Source of the DNA: Aggregicoccus sp. 17bor-14
GTDB taxonomy: Bacteria > Myxococcota > Myxococcia > Myxococcales > Myxococcaceae
Length of the DNA: 64,000 nt
Assembly: GCF_009659535.1 (NCBI RefSeq)
Contig: NZ_VJZZ01000001.1
Coordinates: 387,424-451,423, forward strand
Direction of reading: 5' to 3'
How positions within the stretch are numbered: position 1 is the stretch's first letter; each line of letters opens with the position of its first letter. A program made the position numbers and the translations under genes. Below are positions 47,904 through 57,656 of the stretch, piece by piece. The notes beneath the pieces were generated by a model. That model saw only the letters and a list, made by a program, of their open reading frames with translations. It had not been told where the DNA came from and searched no databases.

Positions 47904-50852
47904 ATGTCCGCGTTCTCCCAGCTCCTGGAAGCGGTGCGCGCCGAGGCCAAGCCCGGCATCTGGTCCAACGGCGTCAACCTCGCGCGCGCGGGCGCCGTCG
48001 CCGTGCAGGCGCAGAGCGAGAAGGAGATCGAGCTGCGCGTGCGCGCCTCCGGGCGCCCCGTGCCCCTCACCGTCATCCTCTACCCGGGGGACGACGCGTG
48101 GGAGTGCAACTGCCCGAGCCGCGTGGACCCCTGCGAGCACGTGGTCGCGGCCGCCATCTCGCTGCAGCAGGCGGAGAAGGAGGAGGCCCCGCTCACCCCG
48201 GCGGCGAACCGCTGGGGCCGCGTGGTCTACGACTTCAAGCGCGTGGACGGAGGCCTCCAGCTGCAGCGGCTGATCGCGCACGCGGACGGCCGCCACGAGC
48301 CCCTGGAGGGAAGCCTCGCCGCGGTGCTCGCGCGGCCCGCGCAGGCCGCCACGATGCAGCTCGAGCAGCACGATCTCGTCATCGACAAGCTGCTCGAGAA
48401 GCAGCTGCGCGGGCCCATCCCGCCCGAGCGCCTCGCGGCCCTGCTGCAGCTCTTGCAGCCCGCGCGCAACGTGCAGCTGGAGGGCAAGCCGGTCGCGGTC
48501 GCGAGCGAGCCGGTGAACCCGAAGGCCGTGGTGGAGGACCGCGGCGAGCAGTGGGCCGTGCGCCTCACCCGCGACCCGGACGTCACCGAGGTGCTCGCTC
48601 CGGGCGTGGCGCTGGTGGGCGACTCGCTCGCCATGCTCGGCGCCACGGACCTGAGCGGGCCCTGGCTGCAGCACCTGCCGCTCACGCGCACCTACGGCGC
48701 GAACCAGCTCGGCGAGCTGAGCTCGAAGGTGCTCCCCGAGCTCGCGCGCCGCCTGCGCGTCGAGGTGCGCAGCAAGCGCCTGCCGCCCATCGACCGCGAG
48801 CTGCGGCCGCGCATCCTGCTCGAGCTCACGCAGCTGGACGCGGGGCTCTCGCTCCTGCCCACGCTGGTCTACGGCGCGCCGCCCTCGGTGCGCATCGACG
48901 GCGGGCGGATGACCTACCTGCGCGGCGCCGTCCCCTTGCGCGACGAGGCCGCCGAGCAGCGGCTCGTGCACCAGCTGCGCGACGAGCTCAACCTCGTCCC
49001 CGGCAAGCGCGTCACCGTGCAGGGCACCGAGATGGTGCGCTGGGCGGACAAGCTGCGGCGCTGGGGCGGTGGGCTCGCGGGAGACGCGGCGGGCATCGTG
49101 AGCCCCCACGTGAAGCTGCAGCCCTCGCTGCAGCTCGAGTCCGCGCTGGGCGCGGGCGGCGTGCCCGAGGTGCGCTTCAAGCTCGAGTTCCAGGCCACCG
49201 GCGCCGAGGGCGGCGCCCAGAGCGTGGACGCGGAGGCCGTGGTGCGCGCCTGGCGCGAGGGGCTGGGGCTCGTCCCGCTGGTGGGCGGCGGCTGGGCGCC
49301 TCTGCCCCAGGCCTGGCTGGACAAGCACGGCGAGCGCGTCGCCGCCCTGCTCGCCTCGCGAGGCGCGGACGGCAAGCTCGCGAACCACGCGCTGCCCGAG
49401 CTCAGCGCGCTGTGCGAGACGCTGGAGCAGCCGCCCCCGCCGGGCTTCGAGCGGCTCGCGCCACTGGTCGAGGGCTTCGAGCGGCTTCCGCCCCCCACCC
49501 TCCCCGCGGATCTCACCGCCACCCTGCGCGCCTACCAGCAGCAGGGCGTGAGCTGGCTGCAGTTCCTCCGGGGCGCGGGGCTGGGCGGCATCCTCGCGGA
49601 CGACATGGGCCTGGGAAAGACGCTGCAGACGATCTGCGCGCTCGGCCCCGTCACGCTCGTGGTGTGCCCCACCAGCGTGCTGCCCAACTGGGCCGCGGAG
49701 CTCGCGCGCTTCCGCCCCTCGCTCAAGGTGTCCGTCTACCACGGCCCGGAGCGCGAGCTGGACCCCGCCGCGGACGTCACCCTCACCACCTACGCCATCC
49801 TGCGCCTGGACCAGGCGGCGCTCGGCGCGCGCACCTGGGAGACGCTGGTGCTGGACGAGGCCCAGGCCATCAAGAACCCCGACAGCCAGGCGGCCCGCGC
49901 GGCCTTCGCGATGAAGGCGCGCTTCCGGCTCGCGCTGAGCGGCACGCCGCTGGAGAACCGGCTCGAGGAGCTGTGGAGCATCATGCACTTCACGAACCCC
50001 GGCCTGCTCGGGGGGCGCCGCGACTTCGAGGAGCGCATCGCGCGGCCCATCACGGACGGGCAGCCCGACGCTGCGGCCCGCCTTCGCAAGCGCATCCGCC
50101 CCTTCGTGCTGCGCCGCCTCAAGCGCGACGTGGCGCCGGAGCTTCCGCCGCGCAGCGAGTCCGTGCTCCACGTCTCGCTGGATGAGCGCGAGCGCAGCGT
50201 CTACGACGCCGTGCTCGCCGCCACGCGCAAGGAGGTGGTGGCGCTGCTGCAGGAGGGAGGCAGCATCCTCAAGGCGCTCGAGGCCCTGCTGCGCCTGCGC
50301 CAGGCGGCCTGCCACCCCGCGCTGGTCCCCGGCCAGCAGGCGAACACCTCGTCCAAGGTGCAGACGCTGCTGGACCGGCTCGGCACCGCCGCGGCGGATG
50401 GGCACAAGGCGCTCGTCTTCTCGCAGTGGACCTCGCTGCTGGACCTGCTGGAGCCGGCGCTCACCCAGGCCTCCATCCCCTTCGAGCGCCTGGATGGCGC
50501 CACGCAGAACCGCGGCGAGGTGACGGCGCGCTTCCAGTCCGCGGAAGGGCCTCCGGTCATGCTCATCAGCCTCAAGGCAGGCGGCACCGGCCTCAACCTC
50601 ACCGCCGCCGATCACGTATTCCTCATGGACCCCTGGTGGAATCCCGCCGTCGAGGCGCAGGCCGCCGACCGCGCGCACCGCATCGGGCAGGAGCGGCCCG
50701 TGATGGTGTACCGGCTCGTGGCCCAGGGCACCGTGGAGGAGCGCATCCTCGGGCTGCAGGAGAAGAAGCGGGCCCTCTTCGAGTCGGCGCTGAGCGAGGC
50801 CTCGGCCGGAGCCTCCATCACCCGCGACGATCTGCTCGCGCTCTTCGCCTGA
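47904..50852 (+). CDS. SWIM zinc-finger SNF2-family helicase
   Basis: This 982-residue protein has a SWIM finger near residues 60-85 ([20 protein letters not shown], the CxC...CxH pattern). A long middle region of about 450 residues is unassigned. A complete SNF2 ATPase follows: [15 protein letters not shown], Walker [16 protein letters not shown] box [26 protein letters not shown], then the helicase C lobe ([40 protein letters not shown] and [17 protein letters not shown]). Such proteins are DNA-stimulated ATPases thought to act in transcription (RapA/HepA-like) or repair. The gene is 48 bases after the OYE gene on the same strand. Confidence 0.94.
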   Translation: MSAFSQLLEAVRAEAKPGIWSNGVNLARAGAVAVQAQSEKEIELRVRASGRPVPLTVILYPGDDAWECNCPSRVDPCEHVVAAAISLQQAEKEEAPLTPAANRWGRVVYDFKRVDGGLQLQRLIAHADGRHEPLEGSLAAVLARPAQAATMQLEQHDLVIDKLLEKQLRGPIPPERLAALLQLLQPARNVQLEGKPVAVASEPVNPKAVVEDRGEQWAVRLTRDPDVTEVLAPGVALVGDSLAMLGATDLSGPWLQHLPLTRTYGANQLGELSSKVLPELARRLRVEVRSKRLPPIDRELRPRILLELTQLDAGLSLLPTLVYGAPPSVRIDGGRMTYLRGAVPLRDEAAEQRLVHQLRDELNLVPGKRVTVQGTEMVRWADKLRRWGGGLAGDAAGIVSPHVKLQPSLQLESALGAGGVPEVRFKLEFQATGAEGGAQSVDAEAVVRAWREGLGLVPLVGGGWAPLPQAWLDKHGERVAALLASRGADGKLANHALPELSALCETLEQPPPPGFERLAPLVEGFERLPPPTLPADLTATLRAYQQQGVSWLQFLRGAGLGGILADDMGLGKTLQTICALGPVTLVVCPTSVLPNWAAELARFRPSLKVSVYHGPERELDPAADVTLTTYAILRLDQAALGARTWETLVLDEAQAIKNPDSQAARAAFAMKARFRLALSGTPLENRLEELWSIMHFTNPGLLGGRRDFEERIARPITDGQPDAAARLRKRIRPFVLRRLKRDVAPELPPRSESVLHVSLDERERSVYDAVLAATRKEVVALLQEGGSILKALEALLRLRQAACHPALVPGQQANTSSKVQTLLDRLGTAAADGHKALVFSQWTSLLDLLEPALTQASIPFERLDGATQNRGEVTARFQSAEGPPVMLISLKAGGTGLNLTAADHVFLMDPWWNPAVEAQAADRAHRIGQERPVMVYRLVAQGTVEERILGLQEKKRALFESALSEASAGASITRDDLLALFA

Positions 50853-50971
50853 CCGAACCGTGACGAAAGGATGGCCGTCCCTCCGCACCCGCCCCGCGCG
50901 CGGTGCGTAGCGTGACGTTGCGGGCCGAAGCCGTGTGACGCGGCCCGCACACGCACGCGAAGGAGGACTCG

Positions 50972-51403
50972 ATGGCCATCTCGGTGGGCAACGGCAGAGG
51001 CGGAGCGAAGAGCGAGATCAACGTCACACCGCTGGTGGACGTGGTGCTGGTGCTGCTCATCATCTTCATGGTGGTGACGCCGCAGCTGCAGCCGGGCAAG
51101 GACGTGAAGCTGCCGCAGGCCTCGGGGGCGCGCGAGGGCGCGCCGCCTCCTCCCGCGCTCGTGGTCTCCATCACGCAGGCGGGCGAGGTGTTCGTCGACG
51201 CCGCCTCGCGGCCCGCGGGCGCGGCGCTGCCGCAGCAGCTCACCCAGGCGCTGCGCGAGCAGCCGGGACGCAGGCTGGTCCTGCGCGGAGACCGCAGCCT
51301 CACCTACGGCGAGGTGCGCCGCGTGATGCAGGAGAGTCGCGCCGCCGGCGCACGCGGGGTGGCGCTCGCCGTGGAGCCGGGCAAGGCGGAGGGCGCGCGA
51401 TGA
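50972..51403 (+). CDS. ExbD/TolR-family biopolymer transport protein, first copy
   Basis: This 143-residue protein has the ExbD hallmarks. A short N-terminus with SEINVTPLVDVVLVLLIIFMVVTP is a single transmembrane helix carrying the conserved Asp that senses proton flow. A periplasmic domain follows. ExbD works with ExbB to energise TonB- or Tol/gliding-type systems. No ExbB is adjacent. AGGAGGACTC precedes the ATG at 50972. It overlaps the second ExbD gene by four bases. Confidence 0.93.
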   Translation: MAISVGNGRGGAKSEINVTPLVDVVLVLLIIFMVVTPQLQPGKDVKLPQASGAREGAPPPPALVVSITQAGEVFVDAASRPAGAALPQQLTQALREQPGRRLVLRGDRSLTYGEVRRVMQESRAAGARGVALAVEPGKAEGAR

Positions 51404-51846
51404 GGCCCCCGAAGCAGCGCCGCACCCTCCTCACGCCGCAGGGGCGCGCGAACGCGGACATCAACGTGACGCCCCTGGTGGACGTCGTGCTCGTGCTGCT
51501 CATCATCTTCATGGTGGTGACGCCGCTCGCGCAGGCGGAGCTGCCCCTCGCTCTTCCCAAGACGGCCATCGAGGAGTCCGGTGCATCCAGCAGCTCGCAG
51601 CTGCTGGTGAGCCTCGACGCGGCGGGGCAGCTGCGCGTGGCCGGCGCCCCCGTGCCCGCGGACGACCTCACCGGGCACCTGCGGCAGGCGCTCGCGCAGC
51701 GGCGGCCGGGCGAGCGGCAGGTCTTCTTCGAAGCTGCGGACGGCGCCAACTACGCCACCGTCGTGGCCGCGCTGGACGCCGTCCGGGACGCGGGCGCGGA
51801 GTCGCTGGAGGTGGTGACGGAAGCGCAGGGCTCGGTCCCCCATTGA
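51400..51846 (+). CDS. ExbD/TolR-family biopolymer transport protein, second copy
   Basis: The ATG at 51400 overlaps the previous stop (ATGA) and gives 148 residues. The transmembrane segment ADINVTPLVDVVLVLLIIFMVVTP is nearly identical to the first copy, including the essential Asp, but the periplasmic parts differ (LPLALPKTAIEESGASSSS). The pair is probably translated together and may form an ExbD heterodimer with an ExbB encoded elsewhere. Paired exbD genes are common in myxobacteria. Confidence 0.93.
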   Translation: MRPPKQRRTLLTPQGRANADINVTPLVDVVLVLLIIFMVVTPLAQAELPLALPKTAIEESGASSSSQLLVSLDAAGQLRVAGAPVPADDLTGHLRQALAQRRPGERQVFFEAADGANYATVVAALDAVRDAGAESLEVVTEAQGSVPH

Positions 51847-51954
51847 CCCGGGTGCCGATCCGCTCGCCTGCGGCCCGAGGCACCAGCCGGGTGCGGCGGC
51901 CCCCCCCGCCCGGTGCTTTCACCGGCGGACCGCACGCGCAATAGTGCGCAGAGC

Positions 51955-53597
51955 ATGAGCCCGGACGCCGCGAAGAGCGCACCGCAGGGTCCTCCCACCC
52001 CCACCCCGAGCGCACGCCTCGCGAGCGCCCACCGGCCCTTTGCCCGCGCGGTGGGCATGGGGCTCGCGCTGCTCGCGGCCATCGCAATCATCGGCCCTCT
52101 CATCTCCTACCGCAGCGACGTCAGCGCGAGCCGCGTGCAGATGCAGGCGCGGCTCGCCCGGGAGTCGGCGCTGTACGCGGACGCCCTCTCCCTGCACGTC
52201 TCGCTGCTGCAGGCCGAGCTGGAGCGCGTGGCCCAGCAGCCCGAGGTCAACCTGCGCGACGACACGGCCGCGCCGGAGGAGCTGCTCTTGCGCATCGCGC
52301 ACCAGGGCTCCTCGCTCTTCACCGGCGGCGTGGCGCTGCTGGACCTCCAGGGACAGGTGATCCGCAGCGAGCCGCACGGCCTCTTCGCGGCGAACACCGC
52401 GCTGCAGCGCTCGCCGTGGTTCCAGCGGGTGCTGGCCACCCGAGGCTCCACCGTGGACGTCTTCTCCGCGGGCGAGGAGACGCTGGCCGTGGCGGTGCCC
52501 GTGCGCAACGAGGGCGTGCTGCTGGGGCTGGTCCAGGCCTCCCACCGGCTCGTCCCCCAGCTGCACGACGAGGGCGAGTCGCTCGCGGTGCTGGGCCCCA
52601 CGGGCAACGTCCTCTTCCCCAGCAGCGCGCCCGCATGGGTGCGCCAGGGCGGGATGCTCGAGCGCGTGCAGGCGCTCGCGGCCGGCGGTGAGGGCGAGCA
52701 GTGGGAGCTCGCGGGAACGCCCGTCTTCGCGGCAGCCAACGCCGTGCGGGGCACGCCCCTGTGGCTGCTGATGATCGCGGACCAGCACGCCGCCATCGCC
52801 CCGCTGCGCGGCCGCATGCGCCTGCAGCTGCTCTTCATCGCGGTGCTCCAGGTGGCGACCCTGCTGCTCTTTGCGCTCTCGCTGCGCCGCATCTACCGCG
52901 GCTTCCTCGCCTTCGAGGCGCGGGTGACCCAGAGCGAGAAGCTCGCGGCCCTGGGCACCGCGTCCTCGCTGATCGCGCACGAGGTGAAGAACTCGCTCAA
53001 CGGGCTCGGGGCCGCCGTGTCGATGCTCGAGCTGGGCGGGGACGCGGCGACCTCGGTCAAGACGCTGCGGGGCCAGACCAACCGCCTCGGCCACCTCGCG
53101 CGCTCGCTGCTCGCCTTCGGAAAGCCTCCGGTGGTGCACCGCGTGCCGGTGCAACTGGAGCGCGTCGCGCAGGAGGCGGTGGACGGGCTCGCCGCGCTCC
53201 CGGAGCGCAGCGAGGTGCAGGTGACGGTGCACTCCGCGGGCCCGCTGCGCGTGCAGGCCGACCCGCTGATGCTGGTCACGGCGATCGACAACCTGGTGCG
53301 CAACGCCATCGAGGCGGCCGTGGGCGCCAAGGACCTGGGCCGCGTCAGCGCCCCCTGGGTGCGCGTGAGCGCGGAGCGCGATGGCCGCTGGGGGCAGGTC
53401 CGGGTGGAGGACAACGCCGGCGGCCCGCCACCCGGCTTCGAGGAGCGGCTCTTCGAGCCCTTCGTCACCTCCAAGCCCAAGGGCATCGGCCTCGGGCTCT
53501 CCATGGCCCACCAGGCGCTGGTCGACATGGGCGGCAAGCTCGCCTTCGAGCGCACCGCGGCCGGAAGCTGCTTCACCGTGAGACTCGAGCTCGAGCC

Positions 53598-53601
<4 letters not shown>
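51955..53601 (+). CDS. Membrane sensor histidine kinase
   Basis: The ATG at 51955 gives 548 residues. One transmembrane helix (VGMGLALLAAIAIIGPLISY) precedes an extracytoplasmic sensor of about 230 residues with Cache-like features (SLFTGGVALLDLQGQVIRSE and TLAVAVPVRNEGVLLGLVQAS). A second helix (LLFIAVLQVATLLLFALSL) follows, then a HisKA domain with H-box LIAHEVKNSLNGL and an ATPase domain with DNLVRNAIEAAV (N box), VEDNAGGPP and GIGLGLSMAHQ. It phosphorylates the response regulator encoded next, with a four-base overlap. Both probably control the RND operon just downstream. The ligand is inferred to be a metal, without direct evidence. Confidence 0.94.
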
Positions 53602-54950
<1,349 letters not shown>

Positions 54951-54957
54951 GCGGGGG

Positions 54958-54980
54958 CCGCTGAAAGAATCCTTCAGCGG
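54958..54980. promoter_or_regulatory. Inverted repeat 1, probable activator site upstream of the RND operon
   Basis: The arms CCGCTGAA (54958-54965) and TTCAGCGG (54973-54980) are perfect, separated by 7 bases. The CTGAAAG and TTCAG elements repeat in the second site 32 bases away. It begins 7 bases after the stop of the sigma-54 regulator. It is a likely binding site for that regulator. Confidence 0.65.
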
Positions 54981-54990
54981 CGGGCAGCCC

Positions 54991-55011
54991 CGCTGAAAGT
55001 CCCTTTCAGCG
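54991..55011. promoter_or_regulatory. Inverted repeat 2, probable activator site upstream of the RND operon
   Basis: The arms CGCTGAAAG (54991-54999) and CTTTCAGCG (55003-55011) are perfect, separated by TCC. Its centre is 32 bases, about three helical turns, from the centre of inverted repeat 1. It lies about 87 bases upstream of the start predicted from the -24/-12 element, the usual distance of sigma-54 enhancer sites. It could also be a transcribed hairpin, but no T-run follows. Confidence 0.65.
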
Positions 55012-55061
55012 CGCGCGGAGGGGACGAGGACAAGCGCGCGGAATCACGTGCCCCACGCGCG

Positions 55062-55077
55062 CGGCACGGGCCGTGCT
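55062..55077 (+). promoter_or_regulatory. Candidate sigma-54 (-24/-12) promoter of the RND operon
   Basis: CGGCACGGGCCGTGCT aligns with the consensus TGGCACG-N4-TTGCA. The invariant GG (55063-55064) and GC (55075-55076) are spaced correctly and only two other consensus bases differ. It predicts a start near 55088, 23 bases before the TTG start codon, with GGAG between. A CCGTGCT/CGGCACGG pairing makes the site partly self-complementary. Confidence 0.6.
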
Positions 55078-55110
55078 CAGGGGAGCCCGCACACCTGCGG
55101 AGCCCCCACC

Positions 55111-56433
55111 TTGAGCCCCCGTCCCCTCGCCTCTCTCGGCGCCGTCGCCGCGCTGCTGCTCTCCCCCTTCGCCGCACACGCCGAGCCCCCCACCCTCGCC
55201 CTCTCGACCCTTCCCTCGCAGTCCGAGCTCGCGGCGCTGCTGTGGCAGCGCTCGCCGGAGCTCGCCGCCGCGCGCGGGCGCATCGGCGCGGCACTCGCGG
55301 AGCAGCGGCGCGCGCACCTGCTGCCCAACCCCGGGCTGGACCTGTCGTGGAACACCATCCCGGTGGGGCCGCACAACCCGGAGGACCTGCCCTTCTCGCA
55401 GATCCCCAACTACGCGGTCTCGGTGTCCGAGCTCATCGAGCTGGGCAAGCGCGGGCCTCGCCAGGAGGCCGCGGCGGCGAGCGCCCGCGCCTCCCGCCTC
55501 GATGCCGAGGAGCAGCTGCGCCAGCGCTACTTCGAGCTCCTGGACGTCATCGCCGAGGTCGCCGCCGCGGAGCTGCGCACCGCCGCGCTGACGCAGCTCT
55601 CCACGGACGCCTCGGATCTCACCGAGCTGCAGCGCCAGCGCGCGCGCCACGGGGACACCCCGGGCCTGGACGCGGACCGCGCCGAGCTGGAGGAGGCGCA
55701 CTTCAGCAGCGCGCTCGCCGAGGAGCACGCCCACCTGGCCAGCGCGCTGCGCACGTGCGCCGGCGCGGTGGGCATGCCCTGCGAGCCCTTCGGCAGCAGC
55801 GAGCGCGCGGCGGCGTTCCTCGCGCGCCTCCCCGAGGCCCCCGGCGGGGCGCCCACCGCGCAGCGTCCAGACCTCGCCTCGCTCGACGCCCAGGCGCAGG
55901 CCGCCCGCGCCCAGGGAGCCCTCGCCCGCGCCCACCGCATCCCGGATCCCACGCTGCGCGTGGGCTACGTGCGCGACCAGTTCGTCGCCGCGGGAAACCA
56001 GCCCAACAGCCTCTTCGTGGGCGCCTCCATTCCCCTGCCCCTCTTCGACCAGGGCCAGGCAGACGACCAGGCCGCGGCCGCCAGCGCCGGCGCCGCCGAG
56101 CGCGCGCGCACCTTGCTGCTGGAGAGCTCCCGCCAGCAGCTGCAGCAGCTCGCCGCAGAGCGCTCCCTGCTGGAGCAGCGCCGGTCCCGGCTGCAGGCGC
56201 ACACGCTGCCGCTCGCGCGCAGCGTGGTGCAGGACCTGCAAGCCGCCGTGAGTGCGGGCGGCGCGCCGCTCCAGGAGCTGCTGCTGGCGCGGCGCACGCT
56301 GGGCGAGACGTTGCTCGAGTCCGCCGACCTCGAGCTCTCCGCGTTCCGCCTCGCGAGCGCCCAGGCGCTCACCGCCGGCGCGCAGCCCCCGCTGCCGGCC
56401 GACCTCTCCGCGTCCCCTTCCTCCACTCCTTGA
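55111..56433 (+). CDS. TolC-family outer membrane efflux protein
   Basis: A TTG start at 55111 with GGAG nine bases upstream gives 440 residues and a clear signal peptide (PLASLGAVAALLLSPFAAHA). The mature protein has the two-fold helical repeat of the outer membrane efflux family: LLWQRSPELAAARGRIGAAL with ISVSELIELGKRG-type segments, and later LRVGYVRDQFV and GASIPLPLFDQGQADD. It forms the outer membrane duct of a CusC/CzcC-type pump with the adaptor and RND genes downstream. An in-frame start at 55048 would place non-signal sequence in front and is less likely. Confidence 0.9.
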   Translation: MSPRPLASLGAVAALLLSPFAAHAEPPTLALSTLPSQSELAALLWQRSPELAAARGRIGAALAEQRRAHLLPNPGLDLSWNTIPVGPHNPEDLPFSQIPNYAVSVSELIELGKRGPRQEAAAASARASRLDAEEQLRQRYFELLDVIAEVAAAELRTAALTQLSTDASDLTELQRQRARHGDTPGLDADRAELEEAHFSSALAEEHAHLASALRTCAGAVGMPCEPFGSSERAAAFLARLPEAPGGAPTAQRPDLASLDAQAQAARAQGALARAHRIPDPTLRVGYVRDQFVAAGNQPNSLFVGASIPLPLFDQGQADDQAAAASAGAAERARTLLLESSRQQLQQLAAERSLLEQRRSRLQAHTLPLARSVVQDLQAAVSAGGAPLQELLLARRTLGETLLESADLELSAFRLASAQALTAGAQPPLPADLSASPSSTP

Positions 56434-56444
56434 GCGAGCCCTCC

Positions 56445-57653
56445 ATGTCCCACGCCACCCACTCCGCCGCCCCTTCCGTCTCCTCCCCTGACGCGCCCCC
56501 TCCCTCGCCCCGCACCTTTCCGGCGAAGCGCGCGGCCCTGATCGTCACGCTCGCACTGGGCATCCTCGCGCTGGCCTTCCTCCTCCACCGGCGCGACCCG
56601 CAGCCCGCGCCCGCCGCCCCCGCCCTCCGCGCAGATGCCCAGGGCGTCACGCTCGCCCCGAACGCGCCGCAGTGGAAGTACGTGGAGCTCGCGGCCGCGC
56701 GCAGCGCGCCCGCGCTCGCGCCGCTGCCGGTGCCGGGCCGCGTGGACTTCGACGAGAAGCGCACCGCGAACCTGGGCGCACCGCTGGCCGGCCGCGTGGA
56801 GAGCGTGCGCGTGCAGCTGGGAGACAGCGTCAAGGCCGGTGACCGGCTCTTCTCCGTGCGCAGCGCCGCGCTCGCGGACCTCGCGCGCGAGGTGGCCAGC
56901 GCCCGCGAGGAGGTGGCGGTGAAGGCCCGGCTCGCCCAGCGCTCGCGCGAGCTGCTCGGGCTCAAGGCCACGGCCGAGAAGGACGTGCTGGAGGCCGAGG
57001 CCGAGCTCACCCAGGCGCAGCTCTCGCTGAAGGCGGCGCTCGCGAAGCAGTCCAGCCTCACGGTGGCCCCCGAGGGCGAGAACCTCTACTGGGTGCGCAG
57101 CCCCCGCGCGGGCACCGTGGTGGAGCTGGACGTGCACCCCGGCGCCGAGGTGGGGCCCGAGCGCGAGCGGCCGCTGGTGCGGGTGGCGGACCTGGACGAG
57201 CTGCGCGTGCTCGCGGACGTGAGCGAGGCGGACGCGGCCGACCTCGCGCAGGGCGGCGCGGTGCGTGTCGTCACGCAGGACGCCGCGCTGGAGCGCCCCG
57301 GCGTCATCGAGCACCTCTCCGAGGTGGTGGACCCCCAGCGCCGCACCCTCGAGCTGCGCGTGCGCGTGCCCAATGCGGACCACGCGCTGCGCCCCAACGC
57401 CTTCGTGGAGGTGGCCCTGGCCGCGGACCCGAGCACGCAGCGCGTGCGCGTCCCCGAGGAGGCCGTGGTGAGCGAGGGCGAGCAGAGCCTCGTCTTCGTG
57501 GCGCGCGCGCCCGACCGGCTCGAGCGCGTCCCGGTGGTGACCGGGCGCAGGCGCGGCGGCGAGGTGGAGCTGCGCTCGGGCCTGGAGCCGGGGGCGCGCT
57601 ACGTGGCCCGCGGCGCGCTGCTGCTGCTCAACCAGATCGATCTCGCGGACTAG
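56445..57653 (+). CDS. RND efflux periplasmic adaptor subunit (CusB/CzcB type)
   Basis: The ATG at 56445, 11 bases after the TolC-family stop, gives 402 residues. An N-terminal transmembrane anchor (AALIVTLALGILALAFLL) is followed by the barrel-sandwich domain (GRVDFDEKRTANLGAPLAGRVESVRVQLGDSVKAG), an alpha-hairpin of about 60 residues, and beta-barrel and membrane-proximal domains ending GLEPGARYVARGALLLLNQID. This matches heavy-metal efflux membrane fusion proteins. No His-rich N-terminal metal-binding tail is present. It bridges the RND pump and the TolC-family channel. Confidence 0.92.
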   Translation: MSHATHSAAPSVSSPDAPPPSPRTFPAKRAALIVTLALGILALAFLLHRRDPQPAPAAPALRADAQGVTLAPNAPQWKYVELAAARSAPALAPLPVPGRVDFDEKRTANLGAPLAGRVESVRVQLGDSVKAGDRLFSVRSAALADLAREVASAREEVAVKARLAQRSRELLGLKATAEKDVLEAEAELTQAQLSLKAALAKQSSLTVAPEGENLYWVRSPRAGTVVELDVHPGAEVGPERERPLVRVADLDELRVLADVSEADAADLAQGGAVRVVTQDAALERPGVIEHLSEVVDPQRRTLELRVRVPNADHALRPNAFVEVALAADPSTQRVRVPEEAVVSEGEQSLVFVARAPDRLERVPVVTGRRRGGEVELRSGLEPGARYVARGALLLLNQIDLAD

Positions 57654-57656
57654 GCC

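Noticed and set aside
46647-50888. 1413-residue minus-strand frame across the Old Yellow Enzyme and SNF2 genes
   Set aside because: It lies antisense to two genes with full motif sets and has low-complexity composition.
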